The notes beneath the pieces were generated by a model. It worked only from the letters and a program-made list of their open reading frames with translations, ran no database searches and had not been told where the DNA came from. From Stichopus chloronotus (lineage: Eukaryota; Echinodermata; Holothuroidea; Aspidochirotida; Stichopodidae): DNA of 64,000 nucleotides. Location: assembly GCA_021234535.1 (NCBI GenBank), contig CM037848.1, positions 14,401,444 through 14,465,443 on the forward strand, read 5' to 3'. Shown here one piece after another: positions 49,101 through 59,765 of this stretch. A program made the position numbers and the translations under genes. Position 1 is the stretch's first letter; each line of letters begins with the position of its first letter.

Positions 49101-50288
49101 TAACTCACTCGTCGATAGTCCAAATTTGGTGACTTTATTGTAAATAGATTCACATTTCAATCCCTGGGGGGTCAACGGACCAAAAGTATAAGGAGTCATT
49201 CCTGCCAGTATTTCATGAAAGTCAAGTTCAGTAGGTTCAACAGAGATTAATACTAGAAAGGAAAAATATTTTCAAATAACATCATAAGAACCAAACAAAT
49301 ACAGTCGTTGATGGGAAGTTGATCCAGAACATTTAGTTCTCTTATAATTAAGGGTTAAAGCTGAGTTAAGTTCGAATGGAGGTAGAAGTAGGTACTTTTA
49401 TTACTTTTATTCTATATATATATGTAATAACTATAATATAATATAATTACTTTTAGTCGTATTATATATATTACATAACACGATTATTTTTATATCTTTT
49501 CAGCAATTTTGGCGACACAACTGAATGAATGAATAAGAGTCCAATGCGCGCTATGTTCCTTCGCAGAATGTAGGAAAGTGGACTGTGAGCAAACACGCAA
49601 AATACTAGCTGATGTAAAGTGCGCATGCAACTCTCAAGCTGGTTACCGTTAGGCCTAAACATGACCTTTAAAAGTTGCTGGTAGTGTCTGTTGACCCCAG
49701 CTACCGACTTAACAATCAGTCCTTAACCATGCATGTGAAAATTGTTGCTCAAATGCTGGTACAGCGAAAGGAAGAAACTATGAAATTATCAGGCTAGCCA
49801 AATGTGCGCAAACCAATAAAGATAAACAAAACAGAAGTTCATTTAAAAATTCAACATTTAACTTACCCTGCTCACCAGAATAAACTACACGAAAGGAGAA
49901 GTGACGACAGCCCATCCTCACTTTCTGAGCTACCCTCAGGGTCGTAGGACGCTACACTGACAAAGAGAGAGTTTAAACACAGTTATGAAATTACGCAGAC
50001 TGCCTTTGCAGGGAATTCCTGGCTTGTGCATTTAAGCTTGTTGAGAGTCCAACGGTGCCGTGGTTGCAACGGGTCGCTTCAATTATTGTTTCTGTGTTTC
50101 AAATTTATGACATTTGAGATTGAAACTTTCATTTTTTTCTGTAGAGTTCATTGTTAATTCCCCCAAATTTGCTTGAAAAGTCGAACAATCGTTCTTTCTC
50201 GAAATCTTCACGAATCCACTCTAAAGTTTTTTGTTTTTTTTTTCATTTCATTTTTTCTTCTTCATGAATGGTTCCCTGTCGAGAGGTA

Positions 50289-50382
50289 ACGCTTACGGGA
50301 CATTTTACAGATAAACTGAAAGTACCAGCTGGTACTATCAAATACATCATGCTATTTACCGTGCGGCTGCCATGTTGAATAT
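50289..50382 (-). pseudogene. Relic of a subfamily B lectin exon 3
   Basis: About 95 bases match the end of L6 exon 3. On the minus strand they read STWQPHGK, then TAG where the Trp of WHD should be, then HDVFDSTSWYFQFICKMSRK. The in-frame stop and the loss of the WIGL half show it is dead. It lies between L5 and L6, where their spacing (17.7 kb) is about twice the usual one, so a third B-type gene probably once stood here. Confidence 0.75.
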
Positions 50383-50640
50383 GTGGGCTCTATATGGAAT
50401 TACGAAGTAATGATATGGGTGACTAACGCACAGATACTAATGAGCTGGTAAATCAAAGTGGTAAGAGCAAGGAACTTATGTATCTATATGGAAGTATGTA
50501 TACTGCCTAAAAAAAAGTGTATGGCGACCTCAATCTACAAAGGCGGAAACGATTGATCGGGCAAACATCAACTTTGGCGGGTTGTTCCTTGGCTTATGTA
50601 AAAAACAGTGATCGCTAAACTTTAAACACTTAGCGATAAG

Positions 50641-51415
50641 TTACAGTCAACGTGAATGGCATCAAGAAAGTTCCCTAACAACATAGCATCTGGCAACGAA
50701 AGACAAACAAACTGAAAACTTGGCAATCTTATGTTGAAAATAATTCTCGCACAGTCCGATACTACTGTTCAAACTAAGTTTTATCTCTCAGTTACCCAAT
50801 CAATAAATTGATCAATTTGTATCGTTACATTTGATGTCGGGGTTTATCTAGTCACCTTCAGTTTATTTTTTTTTATGTAACCATTTCAACCGTTTTGTAA
50901 TCATTAGCGACGTAAGTTGCAGCAACAAAACTGAGCAATAGGGTTGATGTATTTAGTCAATGAAAATTTATTAAAGGCTTAATCTCAAAGGGCAGTTTAT
51001 CGAGACAAACACTGTTTACGTCAACAACATATGAACATGACAGACCTAATTGATATTGTTTACATTAGATCGTTAAAATGTTTTCACAAGGGTTTTTTTT
51101 TTTATTTTTCTATTTTCTTTCCTCATTTGGTAGCAATTAACAACGTGGGTACAATCACAAAATAACATAATGGTTTACCATGTTTGATCAAAGAAATGTC
51201 ACTAACAAAGGTCGAATCACAACTTTTATCGAGGCGAACATTTTTCACTTCATTAACAGATGAATAATGACAGATCTATACAATTGTAATTGATTATAGT
51301 AACGATATGGTTATGAAAACGTTTTCAAAAAGACGTTTAACATTTTGCATGCAAAATGTAATTTTATATCTCGCGTTCGTTTACAGTACACTGTAAGCGG
51401 CTGTTTCAGTAGCCT
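50641..51415. repeat. Duplicated block, copy 2 (next to dead exon 3)
   Basis: Matches 31537-32375. In both places it lies on the upstream (intron 2) side of a lectin exon 3, so it may be an ancestral intron 2 segment or a repeat that inserted before duplication. Confidence 0.75.
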
Positions 51416-51799
51416 TATAATCAGTTTAATCACTCCAATGAGGCCATGTTAATGTACCGACAGTGTATATATCACTATGCTTTGTCGAGTACGTAATGCT
51501 GGATGTGTCTGCAGTATTTTTCAAATTCAATGTACAGACTAGAAAAATCTGACTCTGGATACCGTTCAAGTCTATTGGTACAAAAAGTTTAATGCCAACC
51601 TGAATTGCATTGATGTTGATTGGATGAGGAGGGAGGGAATCGAACGAAACCACTTTACATGCAGCCTGCCTCTTACTCAAAGAAGAAGGCTGTGAGTGTC
51701 AGAGTGTCTTTTAATCTCAAAAATGAAACAACGTATATCAGAAAGATGTCAGGAATAAAACCACTTCTTTACAATAAACCCTCGATATGTCGTTTCGCT

Positions 51800-52244
51800 C
51801 AGTGGCGGAACCAGAATTTGAAAAGTGTAGGTGGCGCAAATGGAGGCAAAAAACTTGGGGGGGGGGGGAATAATATCGAGCTTCAACAGGTGGGGTCCAG
51901 GGGCAGGTGTTAGGTTTTGTGAAAAATCAGTTCGCAGGATAAGTACATTCAAGTTTCATCCATTATGTATCATCCAGTGAGAAAGATTCCAAATGATTTT
52001 TTAATGCAGTATGTTATTCCAAGTTCACGACATGAAAACTTGGCCAAGAGACACCGCGCTTAAATGTTGATAATTAGCAATGTGCCGAGTCACCTTTCAC
52101 ACATTTCTGAAATCAGAAGGATGTAGACAAACAGGAAATATATATCTGTCAGGCACCTATACTTCAGGGTCCTGAATGGTAGCTGAGGGGTGGATTTTCC
52201 AAACATTTGAGCCCATCTTGTATCCCTAATTGGTGCCGCCACTG
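51800..52244. mobile_element. Non-autonomous element with CAGTGGCGG ends
   Basis: Left end CAGTGGCGGAACC and right end GGTGCCGCCACTG are inverted repeats with one mismatch in 13. The flanking octamers GTTTCGCT and ATTTGACT agree at five of eight bases, so a decayed 8-bp target duplication is possible. No coding capacity; a hAT-like origin is a guess. Confidence 0.6.
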
Positions 52245-52377
52245 ATTTGACTCCAATCTCGAAATGATGAAAACATCCACATAACAGTCCGATACCAGAT
52301 TGTTTGGCTGATACTTTGTCATTCAATACACAATTAGACAATTAAACAAAAGGGGGGGGCAAGCAGTAATGACACTA

Positions 52378-52620
52378 TGTAAGCGGAGCGCCACCATCAG
52401 TTGGCGCGTAGCGTGCAGAGAAAAATTTTGGATAAAAATGCCTTTCAGATTGCAGGAAATGGCATGTCCCACTCTCTCTCTGTCGTTGTGACTTCCAGCT
52501 ATCATTTTCTTGATACTGACCGCAGTTTGCACTCTGGTGCATGGAAGTACTACCTCGTAGGTAAAAATTCCAAGCCATATGGTAGATGCCAAGGACTTTC
52601 GGATAAGTAGGCTTCTGCGT
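52378..52620. repeat. Interspersed repeat (GAGCGCCACCAT family)
   Basis: Matches 19128-19320 at its left half. Its right half, ending TTCGGATAAGTAGGCTTCT, matches 2775-2805. Overlapping minus-strand open frames are not conserved genes. Confidence 0.6.
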
Positions 52621-54593
52621 TGTACGTTTGTGAAGTTTTCAAAACTTCTGTCATATAAAGATTTCAAAACTTCTCTATTGTCAGTAACCCTTTTCAATCC
52701 GTGCTTTCAAAGACAGTTTGGGAATTTCAAATTCTTATTCAAATTTTGGCCTATAATTTTTTTACCTTCGAATTTCATTTAGGGGACCAGCGGGGGGGGG
52801 GGCAAGACATTTGACAGGGGGGACTTAGCTGGTTACACCAATGCAATTAAACATGATGATGTTATACAAACATCAAGATATGTAAACTCAGGAGTATGTT
52901 AATTTTGTAAAATAGTTTTCGATCATAAGCTTGTTCTACTGAAATGTATCAAAACTCTTTTCCAGCTGTCATAGGTTAACCAAAAATACTTCATAGTCTC
53001 AGGTAAATCAGCTTGAGCTAGATATCCTGCTGAATAAGGTGTGCATGTCGCTTTGATTTCAATTCCTAGTTGTGAATAATGAATTTTTTTTTTTAAACAT
53101 TGTAGAACTCCTCGCAACTTCAGATGGAATATGAAGCCAAAATAAACCAAGCTGTTATTGTTGATGATAATTAATAGTCACATATGTCGTGGGAGCGACA
53201 GGAACAAGTCATTGTTATTTCCTTCGTGGCATGTCGATCCCCATCCCCTGTTTTCATCAATTGGTAGTAGTTCACCTCTCCCTTTTAAGTCTTATCAACA
53301 ACCTGACGATGGAAATTGACCTTCCGAAACATGTAATATTTTCATTATAATCTTTGCATACTCTGTAAAGATATCGATGTTTTCCATCAAATCAGTGGTG
53401 TATTGTTTCATTTTATTATCTAGACTGCTGTTTCGTAGAACATTCGGTATGTATATACACTAAATTCTTCATTTTGCTTTGCTTATGTGATACATTAAAT
53501 GATTCCTAATATGATTTGTTGATTGTTGTTGGGAGGACACATGCCCAGCCGCCCTTCCCTTCCTTGCTCCGGTTACCTAGCCCTTGCTGTTACCTCTACT
53601 TGAAGCTTGTGACGTCTGTAGCCACTAAACTTTTAATGGTATATCCACACACTCTGTACATACCGTAGCATAAATACTACAATGTAATTCAGGGGTACTT
53701 TCACAAACGCTTGTAGCAAATGTTACGCCAAAGCACACTATCCTGTCGGCCCAACTACAAACCGAAAGAGACTATTATGCTAAGTCTTCATTAAATGGGC
53801 CACAGACATGGCACCCTGCTTAGATAGCAAGCAACCTCTACGAGCAAAATCAGCCAATAATTTGTCAAAATTCTCCACGGAGTGAGACGGAGAAAAAGAT
53901 ATTACCTATAACGTTTCAACTTGTTTTCTGTTGCTGGCGGGATTCTTTGGTCAAAAGTTGTCTACTCACTTTTGCAGTCAGAAAAGTTCACGATTACATA
54001 TTCTCTTGTAAACAAGGGCAAAATAGCTTGATCAATATGCAGGTCCATTTTGCATTGTAAGGCTTTTCACTAAGATTTTGTACGGAAGACGCTTGCATGA
54101 TTTTCTTTTCTTTTTCCTTTTCTCTTCTTTCTTTAGTTAGAATGAGTCTATGAAGCTTAATGATGCTACATAGTGTAACTGGGTCCCTTCGGCCATTCCC
54201 CCCCATTTTCCCCCTCCCCTTTTCAATCATAAATAGGACTTACATATTTTTCTAACTCTCACTATCAAATAAATAATTAAATTAACTTCAATATTTGAGC
54301 CTATTCAGACGATGAAGCTTTTGCGCTACAAGAAAACTGAAAATTTGCTGCTTGCGATCAAGAGGAGTTACCAGCATTCAAACTTTAACTTTTAATCGTT
54401 GATTGCTCACTTTTTGTTTCTTCTTTATGTTTGTTCTTTCTTTTTATTTCTTTGTAAAGGTCGTTTGACGTGTTTCTAGAAAAAATCTGGCTTCCTTGAA
54501 AACTTGCAGATTGAGTGAAACTCTGGAGTAAGTGGTACATTATGAAGTACAAAACAGAACAAAACAGAACATCACTCAATCGATTCGTTCAGC

Positions 54594-54599
54594 TTTATT
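54594..54599 (-). terminator. Candidate poly(A) signal of L6
   Basis: AATAAA on the minus strand in AAATAAAGCTGAAC, 983 bp after the L6 stop, in sequence shared with the L5 3' flank. Confidence 0.4.
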
Positions 54600-55581
54600 T
54601 GTTATCCTTATCTGACCTTCAAATCGGATCTAAAGGTCTACTACTTGTTTCAAAGTAAATAGGCTATTACAACATTTAGAGGCCCAATCGATAAGTGATG
54701 GATAGGACTACTATTCCTACTAAACAGGCTACGGGGGGGGGGGGGGGTTAAAGGGTCATATACAAGCAATGCTATTTAATCGTTAACAAAATAATGAACA
54801 ACTAATCACAAACATTTACAAAAAAAAAAAAAAATGCAATAGCACAATTGCACAAACGTCATGGACGTAAAGCCTGTTCAGACCTGGTCTGCTAGGCGAA
54901 CAGTCAACATATCAAAGGATCCCTTTATGGGAAGGCATCTGCAGTTCTCCGCACTTCAGGTTAATACATACTCTACAATCTCAGACAAAAAATAATGAGA
55001 CAATTCCCTTATAATGTAGCAACACTATGCAATAGACTCGTTGATGATCCAAATTCATCCCAACAAGGAGAATGTTGTCCCCAATGACTGAAATAGGGAA
55101 ATTTTTCAAAGCATTTCAAAACGGGGTGGGTTAGAGGGATGATGTCCCTATTTTGTCTGGGATTGAAGTGTAAAAAGTTAAAGGTCACCTGACTATGATG
55201 GGCCAATAGGAGTTGAGGATTCCCCCAATTATGAATGAATATCCTGTAACATATACTGTGCCACCGTAAGGCTCGGAGAAGAGAGTGGACAAAAAAGAGT
55301 TACGAAATAGCAGAATTTCCCCAAATATGTGCATGCCATCTCTTGTGAGAGCCCGACACCGTCGTGTTTGTAAAGGGGTTTATTTCAGGGGACTTTCGAT
55401 AATTCAATCTCTTTAACTTTTGGAATCAATGTTTTACTGTTTTTTGGTTTTTTATGCTTTTTTGGAGATGCAATTGCTTCAACTATATGGTTTAGTAAGT
55501 CGGAAACGTTCATTGTCGAAATCGTTCTTAACATCCAAGTTAGTAAACATACGATTATTAGTAACTGCCCGGCGTCGTCAG

Positions 55582-55836
55582 TTAACGACGGCTTGCTGTT
55601 TTGCACATAAACGGAAAGTACCAGTCCGCGTGATCCGAGACGTCATGCCATTTACCGTGTGGCTGCCATGTTGAATCAAGCCAGTCCCACATGAAGTAAA
55701 GATACTCCGGAGAGTTTTCACCTTGATTACGGTCGAAATTAGTGTAGTTTACTTCCGAATGATCAGACCAAACATGGACGCCATTTTCTTCAACATCATT
55801 CAAGCCTATCCACAAGCCAGGTTTTTTGTGCCTTTT
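55582..55836 (-). CDS. L6 exon 3: CTLD second half (WIGL ... WHD ... FMCK), stop
   Basis: Terminal coding exon of 84 codons plus stop, with acceptor cacag|AAAAGG. It carries PGLWIGLNDVEENGVHVW, a loop with no EPN or QPD motif, DWLDSTWQPHGKWHD in place of the usual WND region, and PFMCK. Only one Cys is present (FMCK), so the usual C2-C3 disulfide cannot form. The tail after CK is TASRR, unlike the MPRP tail of the other genes, so the last codons have drifted. The domain is otherwise full length. A possible poly(A) signal lies about 1 kb downstream at 54594-54599. Confidence 0.87.
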   Translation of the reverse strand, partial: KRHKKPGLWIGLNDVEENGVHVWSDHSEVNYTNFDRNQGENSPEYLYFMWDWLDSTWQPHGKWHDVSDHADWYFPFMCKTASRR

Positions 55837-56489
55837 CTGTGAAGTTAAAGAAAAACATGATGGAAAACACCTGTTGCTCGAACGACCGATCCAAATTTGG
55901 AAATGACAAAAACGAAAATAAAAAAAATACTTTTCAAGTGTGTTCACCGGTGAAAACAAAGTGTTCGTAGGAGATATTGCCAAACTATAATTTTAAACCC
56001 TGTTGTAGTAGTACATGACTTCTTTCGAGGGAGAAAAAGTCCCCACAGAAGTTCTTCCTCCCCCCTCCCCCCCCCCCCAAAAAAGAGGCGCTCATTCAGC
56101 CATTAAAACAAGAACAGCATCATTTCTACATAAGTTTCTAGTATTTCTTTCCTTCTTTGCCTTGTTAAGGGATCTGACTACAAACGTTTTGCTTATTCCT
56201 AGCTCTGATTACACTTCTTCAAACGTTCTTCGTTTGTTCGTGAGCTGAATGAAATAAAGCTAATCATATATTTTTTATCTCATCGCCCTATAGGGGCTAG
56301 ATGAGATATTGTAGTCACTTGGCTAGTGGACCTATATATTGTACTGTGCACCCATGGGAGAATGGTTGCCATGGAAACGCTTGGAGTGAATGAGTAGCGA
56401 CACCCCAGGGGTACCCCATGGAAGAGTGACCATGGGTACAGGAGGGTACTGTGGGGTGGTATAAATGAAAACGTGTCCGTGCCAATGTG

Positions 56490-56535
56490 TGTGCTTGTGT
56501 GTGTGTATGTGGGTGCGTGTGTGTGTGCGTCCGGA
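56490..56535. repeat. GT-rich microsatellite
   Basis: Interrupted GT repeats in L6 intron 2. Confidence 0.8.
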
Positions 56536-56654
56536 CCTGTTCAAATTGTGGTTTTTCCAGAATAGTTTGAAATGCATATGAGGGATTAAGTTAAAACTTG
56601 GTAAGGTTGTGCATGATGCCAATACGTGCAAGATGTATTAATTGTTTGGTAAAT

Positions 56655-57245
56655 TGAGTCAAATTTGCTGATTTTTTAGAAAAAAGGTCTATTTTGCACC
56701 AAAATTGCTATTTCCAGCATATCTTGAGAAGTATTTGGGCATTTAATGTAAACTTTGGCAAAAACTTACCTGAGAATGAAAAACTTCAAGGTATATCACT
56801 TTTGTAGTAAAGAGAGTAAAATTTGCTGATTTTTGAGAAAAAAAGCCAATTTTGTCCCAAAGTTTGTATTTCCAGCATATCTTGAGGACTATTAAATCAA
56901 TTAACTTACAATTTTGTAAGTACTTTCCTGAGAACACATTGTTCAACATAACTGTAATGGTAACTGGAGTCAAATTTGCTGGTTTTTTAAAAAAAAAAAA
57001 AAAAAAAATTCGCCCCAAAATTGCTATTTGCAGCATATCTTGAGAAATATTTGAGCATTCAATGCAAAATTTTGCAAAAACTTACATGAGAATGAAATAT
57101 TCAAGGTATATCACTTTTGTAGTAAAGAGACTGAAATTTGCTGATTTTGAGAAAAAAAGCCAATTTTGCCCCAAAATTTGTATTTGCAGCATATCTTGAG
57201 AACTATTAAACCAATTAACTTAAAGTTTTGTAAGTGCTTAGCAAT
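56655..57245. repeat. 157-bp tandem repeat, four copies in ABAB order
   Basis: CAGCATATCTTGAG occurs at 56715, 56873, 57031 and 57187 (spacing 158, 158, 156). Copies 1 and 3 share GAATGAAA...CAAGGTATATCACTTTTG; copies 2 and 4 share AACTTA...TTTTGTAAGT, so the newer unit is a dimer of about 315 bp. Confidence 0.85.
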
Positions 57246-57444
57246 AAACTATTACAAATTCCCATGTGCAGGCCCTGTATTGAAATCAATTTTGCATATT
57301 GGCGATGAGATACGCAACTCCATGGATTGCTCTCTTGTTTTTTTTTTGCAACAACTCTGTGAATCATCCATTGTTCTTCTGATATAAAACACTGCCACAA
57401 CGTTGCCTGTGGGTGCTCTTAACACCCACATTATGCTTGCATCA

Positions 57445-57802
57445 TTAATTCTGGGATATGAGTTATTGGTGGAAGTCAAATTCAGCATATGTCATGGCCA
57501 CTACGAATCACCACTGTTCAGGTAACATTTTTGCATACATGATCTTTCACATCTATTCCCGTTGGTGTGTTGGATTTCAAGTAGCAGTAAATGACTGTTT
57601 TGCTTTCTTGGAGAGTCTGAATTTTGAAGGTCAACAAAAATGACAATTTTCATATTCAAATATCTGGAAGATGAGTGCATAGTTCCCTTTCAGATTTTGT
57701 TTCAGGTGATCTTTTCTCTCACTTTCTGTTCCATGAAACACTGACGAAGAACAAAGGTTGAAGACCATGCGATTGCCAGTACAACTCATATTCCAGCTTT
57801 AA
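57445..57802. mobile_element. TTAA-flanked inverted-repeat element, copy 2
   Basis: Left end TTAA-TTCTGGGATATGAGTT, right end AACTCATATTCCAGCT-TTAA: the two ends are inverted copies and both border TTAA, as in piggyBac-type insertion. 358 bp long, no coding capacity. Confidence 0.75.
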
Positions 57803-59605
57803 ACAAGTTAGACTTGCCCAAAGTCTCTCGTGAGCTAATGGTAGCAATATCCTTTAAGGAATAATTTCTACAAGCCACAGGCTACATCGCATTTGGAAGA
57901 TTTTTTTTTCGGCAATTGATTAAGTGTTCTTCGAAAGATCCTAAAAATCAATCTTTTTCGATGAATTACCGTATAAGTCGAGCTTTTTTTTTTGTTGTTG
58001 TAGCTTGAGTATCAAAGCAGTATGGTTGAAGTGTATATGGTGTAAAAATTTAGGAAATTGATGTAATTTTAACGATGTTATGGCTTTTTGCAAAAATTTA
58101 GGCTGACGAAGAAAAAAAATTATGCAATGCTTCTTCACTCATGTTTTAAGTTTGTTGATCTCTACAGTCTTGGACAAAATACCTTGGGACACCCCGCGCC
58201 CCCGTTCATTGTTGGCTATAGGATTGCTGTTCAAAGGGTACATTCACTTCTATAGCCCAGCATTGGAAAGGGGCGCGGGGTTTCATGTTATCCTCTCACC
58301 TAAAATTCAGTATTATATTTGCAACGTACGACAAAGTGTCCCAACAATTTTGTCCACGATTGTAGCTTAATATCTAACCACCCAATGTACGAAAATCGAA
58401 AGTGCTATGAATGTAAGCTTTCCAGCTCAACAGCGAACACTGCTACAAGTCTTTCACGACTGCATTACTTCTACGATTAAGTGTGTAAGTCAATGGGTAG
58501 GCTACCTAACAGGTGAATTTTATGACTCTCTAATTATGTCACTGAACCCTTTGCGGTCTGCATCTTTGTAGGCACAACACAAATTCTCACAGTAACTCCC
58601 GCTTTATGCACCAGCTCATTGTAATGTCACACTAAGCTATCCCCATCGACCAACACCCAGCGAGAGGGCTTGCAATCTCCCGCAATATATGGTACGTCAT
58701 ATATTAAGTCGGTGGTACTAGAGCATGAATATTCACCAGTTTTCTGTAGCCAATGAAGTTTTCAATATGTATACATACAGTGCTCGTGCCTCGAGCTCAT
58801 AGCATGATATGAATATTTATCTTAATGAATATCCAGTAAACGTTATATAATAAGAAGCAATCCTCACAAGATTTCATACATGTTTATTCCTTCCGACGAG
58901 GACACATCCTAACCATTACGGTATTTCTGGATATCACGTCGTGTTCTATCATGTACAAAGTCTTCTTAAGACATGATTTTAGTACATTAAATCATTTTGT
59001 GAGAACTAGGTGACAATAAGCATCGCCAATGGGATGACAACAGTTACTTCTCTTCAGATTTATTCGTCCTTAATTTAAGATGAATTATCAAAATAAAATA
59101 AAACACAAGTTTAAAATGATGACTTCAAAAGAAGTAAGATTCAGAAGATTTCAGTAACAGTAGGCTATGTGTGGTCTTTAACTGTTGAGGGAAGGGATGG
59201 GGGGGGGGTGGAGGTACAAGAATTATTGGATGCAACCGCCGTAGCGCTAGATGTTCGTAGCTGCAAGGATCTGTACAGATTAGTAGGTGAATATTGTTTT
59301 ATAGTGCGGTACAACCAAATCAAGTCATGAGAGTAGGACTTGAATCAAATGAAAGGTAGAAGAGAGAATAACGTGAGAGACTTGATTCAATTCTATAAAC
59401 AAGTTGGTGCTTCATATGAGACTAAGACCCCAAAAATGACACCCCAGGTCTTTAAACTTAACTGGGGTAAGAAAATCAAGACCTCATCTGTCAAAAAACA
59501 GTGAGCACAAACATATACAGCGTAAAAAATCGTGTGTGTGTGTGTAAATTAGCCTGCTTGCAATATATTTGTCGAGCCGAATAAACGACGACAGATTTTT
59601 CTTAC

Positions 59606-59765
59606 GTCATCATAACGCAACGATTGCCAGTAGTGATATACGAACTCGTGTTCTTCGACGGAATGAATAGATACCAGATCCGCGAATCCGCGAAAACTTG
59701 GCTCTGCACTGAACAATCGACAGGTGTTTAAGGCGTCATACCAAGATACTTCCTCACCGAAATAC
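59606..59765 (-). CDS. L6 exon 2: CTLD first half (SWYDALNTCRLFS, ADLVSIHS)
   Basis: Internal exon of 160 nt, with acceptor tttgcag|G at the upper end and donor GAC|gtaaga at the lower end. The first base completes the Arg codon begun in exon 1, and the exon ends in phase 0. It reads YFGEEVSWYDALNTCRLFSA, then FADLVSIHS and EFVYHYWQSLRYDD. The Cys in LNTCRL is the conserved CTLD C1, expected to pair with the Cys of FMCK in exon 3. The length equals exon 2 of all five other genes. The clear gtaaga donor fixes the exon 2 end for the whole family. Confidence 0.88.

Larger units (their letters stand above)
45563..55581. other. Large gap between L5 and L6
   Basis: L5 promoter flank, a TTAA-type element (45823-46196), an upstream region at 46300-46720 matching 63540-63950, the dead exon 3 (50289-50382), the duplicated block 50641-51415, the CAGTGGCGG-ended element (51800-52244), an interspersed repeat (52378-52620) and the L6 3' flank (54300-55500). 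No live gene recognised. Confidence 0.55.
55837..59605. other. L6 intron 2
   Basis: Contains a GT-rich run (56490-56535), the 157-bp ABAB array (56655-57245) and the second TTAA-type element (57445-57802). The rest is featureless to me. Confidence 0.55.

Noticed and set aside
52323..52697. 124-codon minus-strand open frame
   Set aside because: Falls in an interspersed repeat; the related copy at 19.1 kb does not keep the frame.
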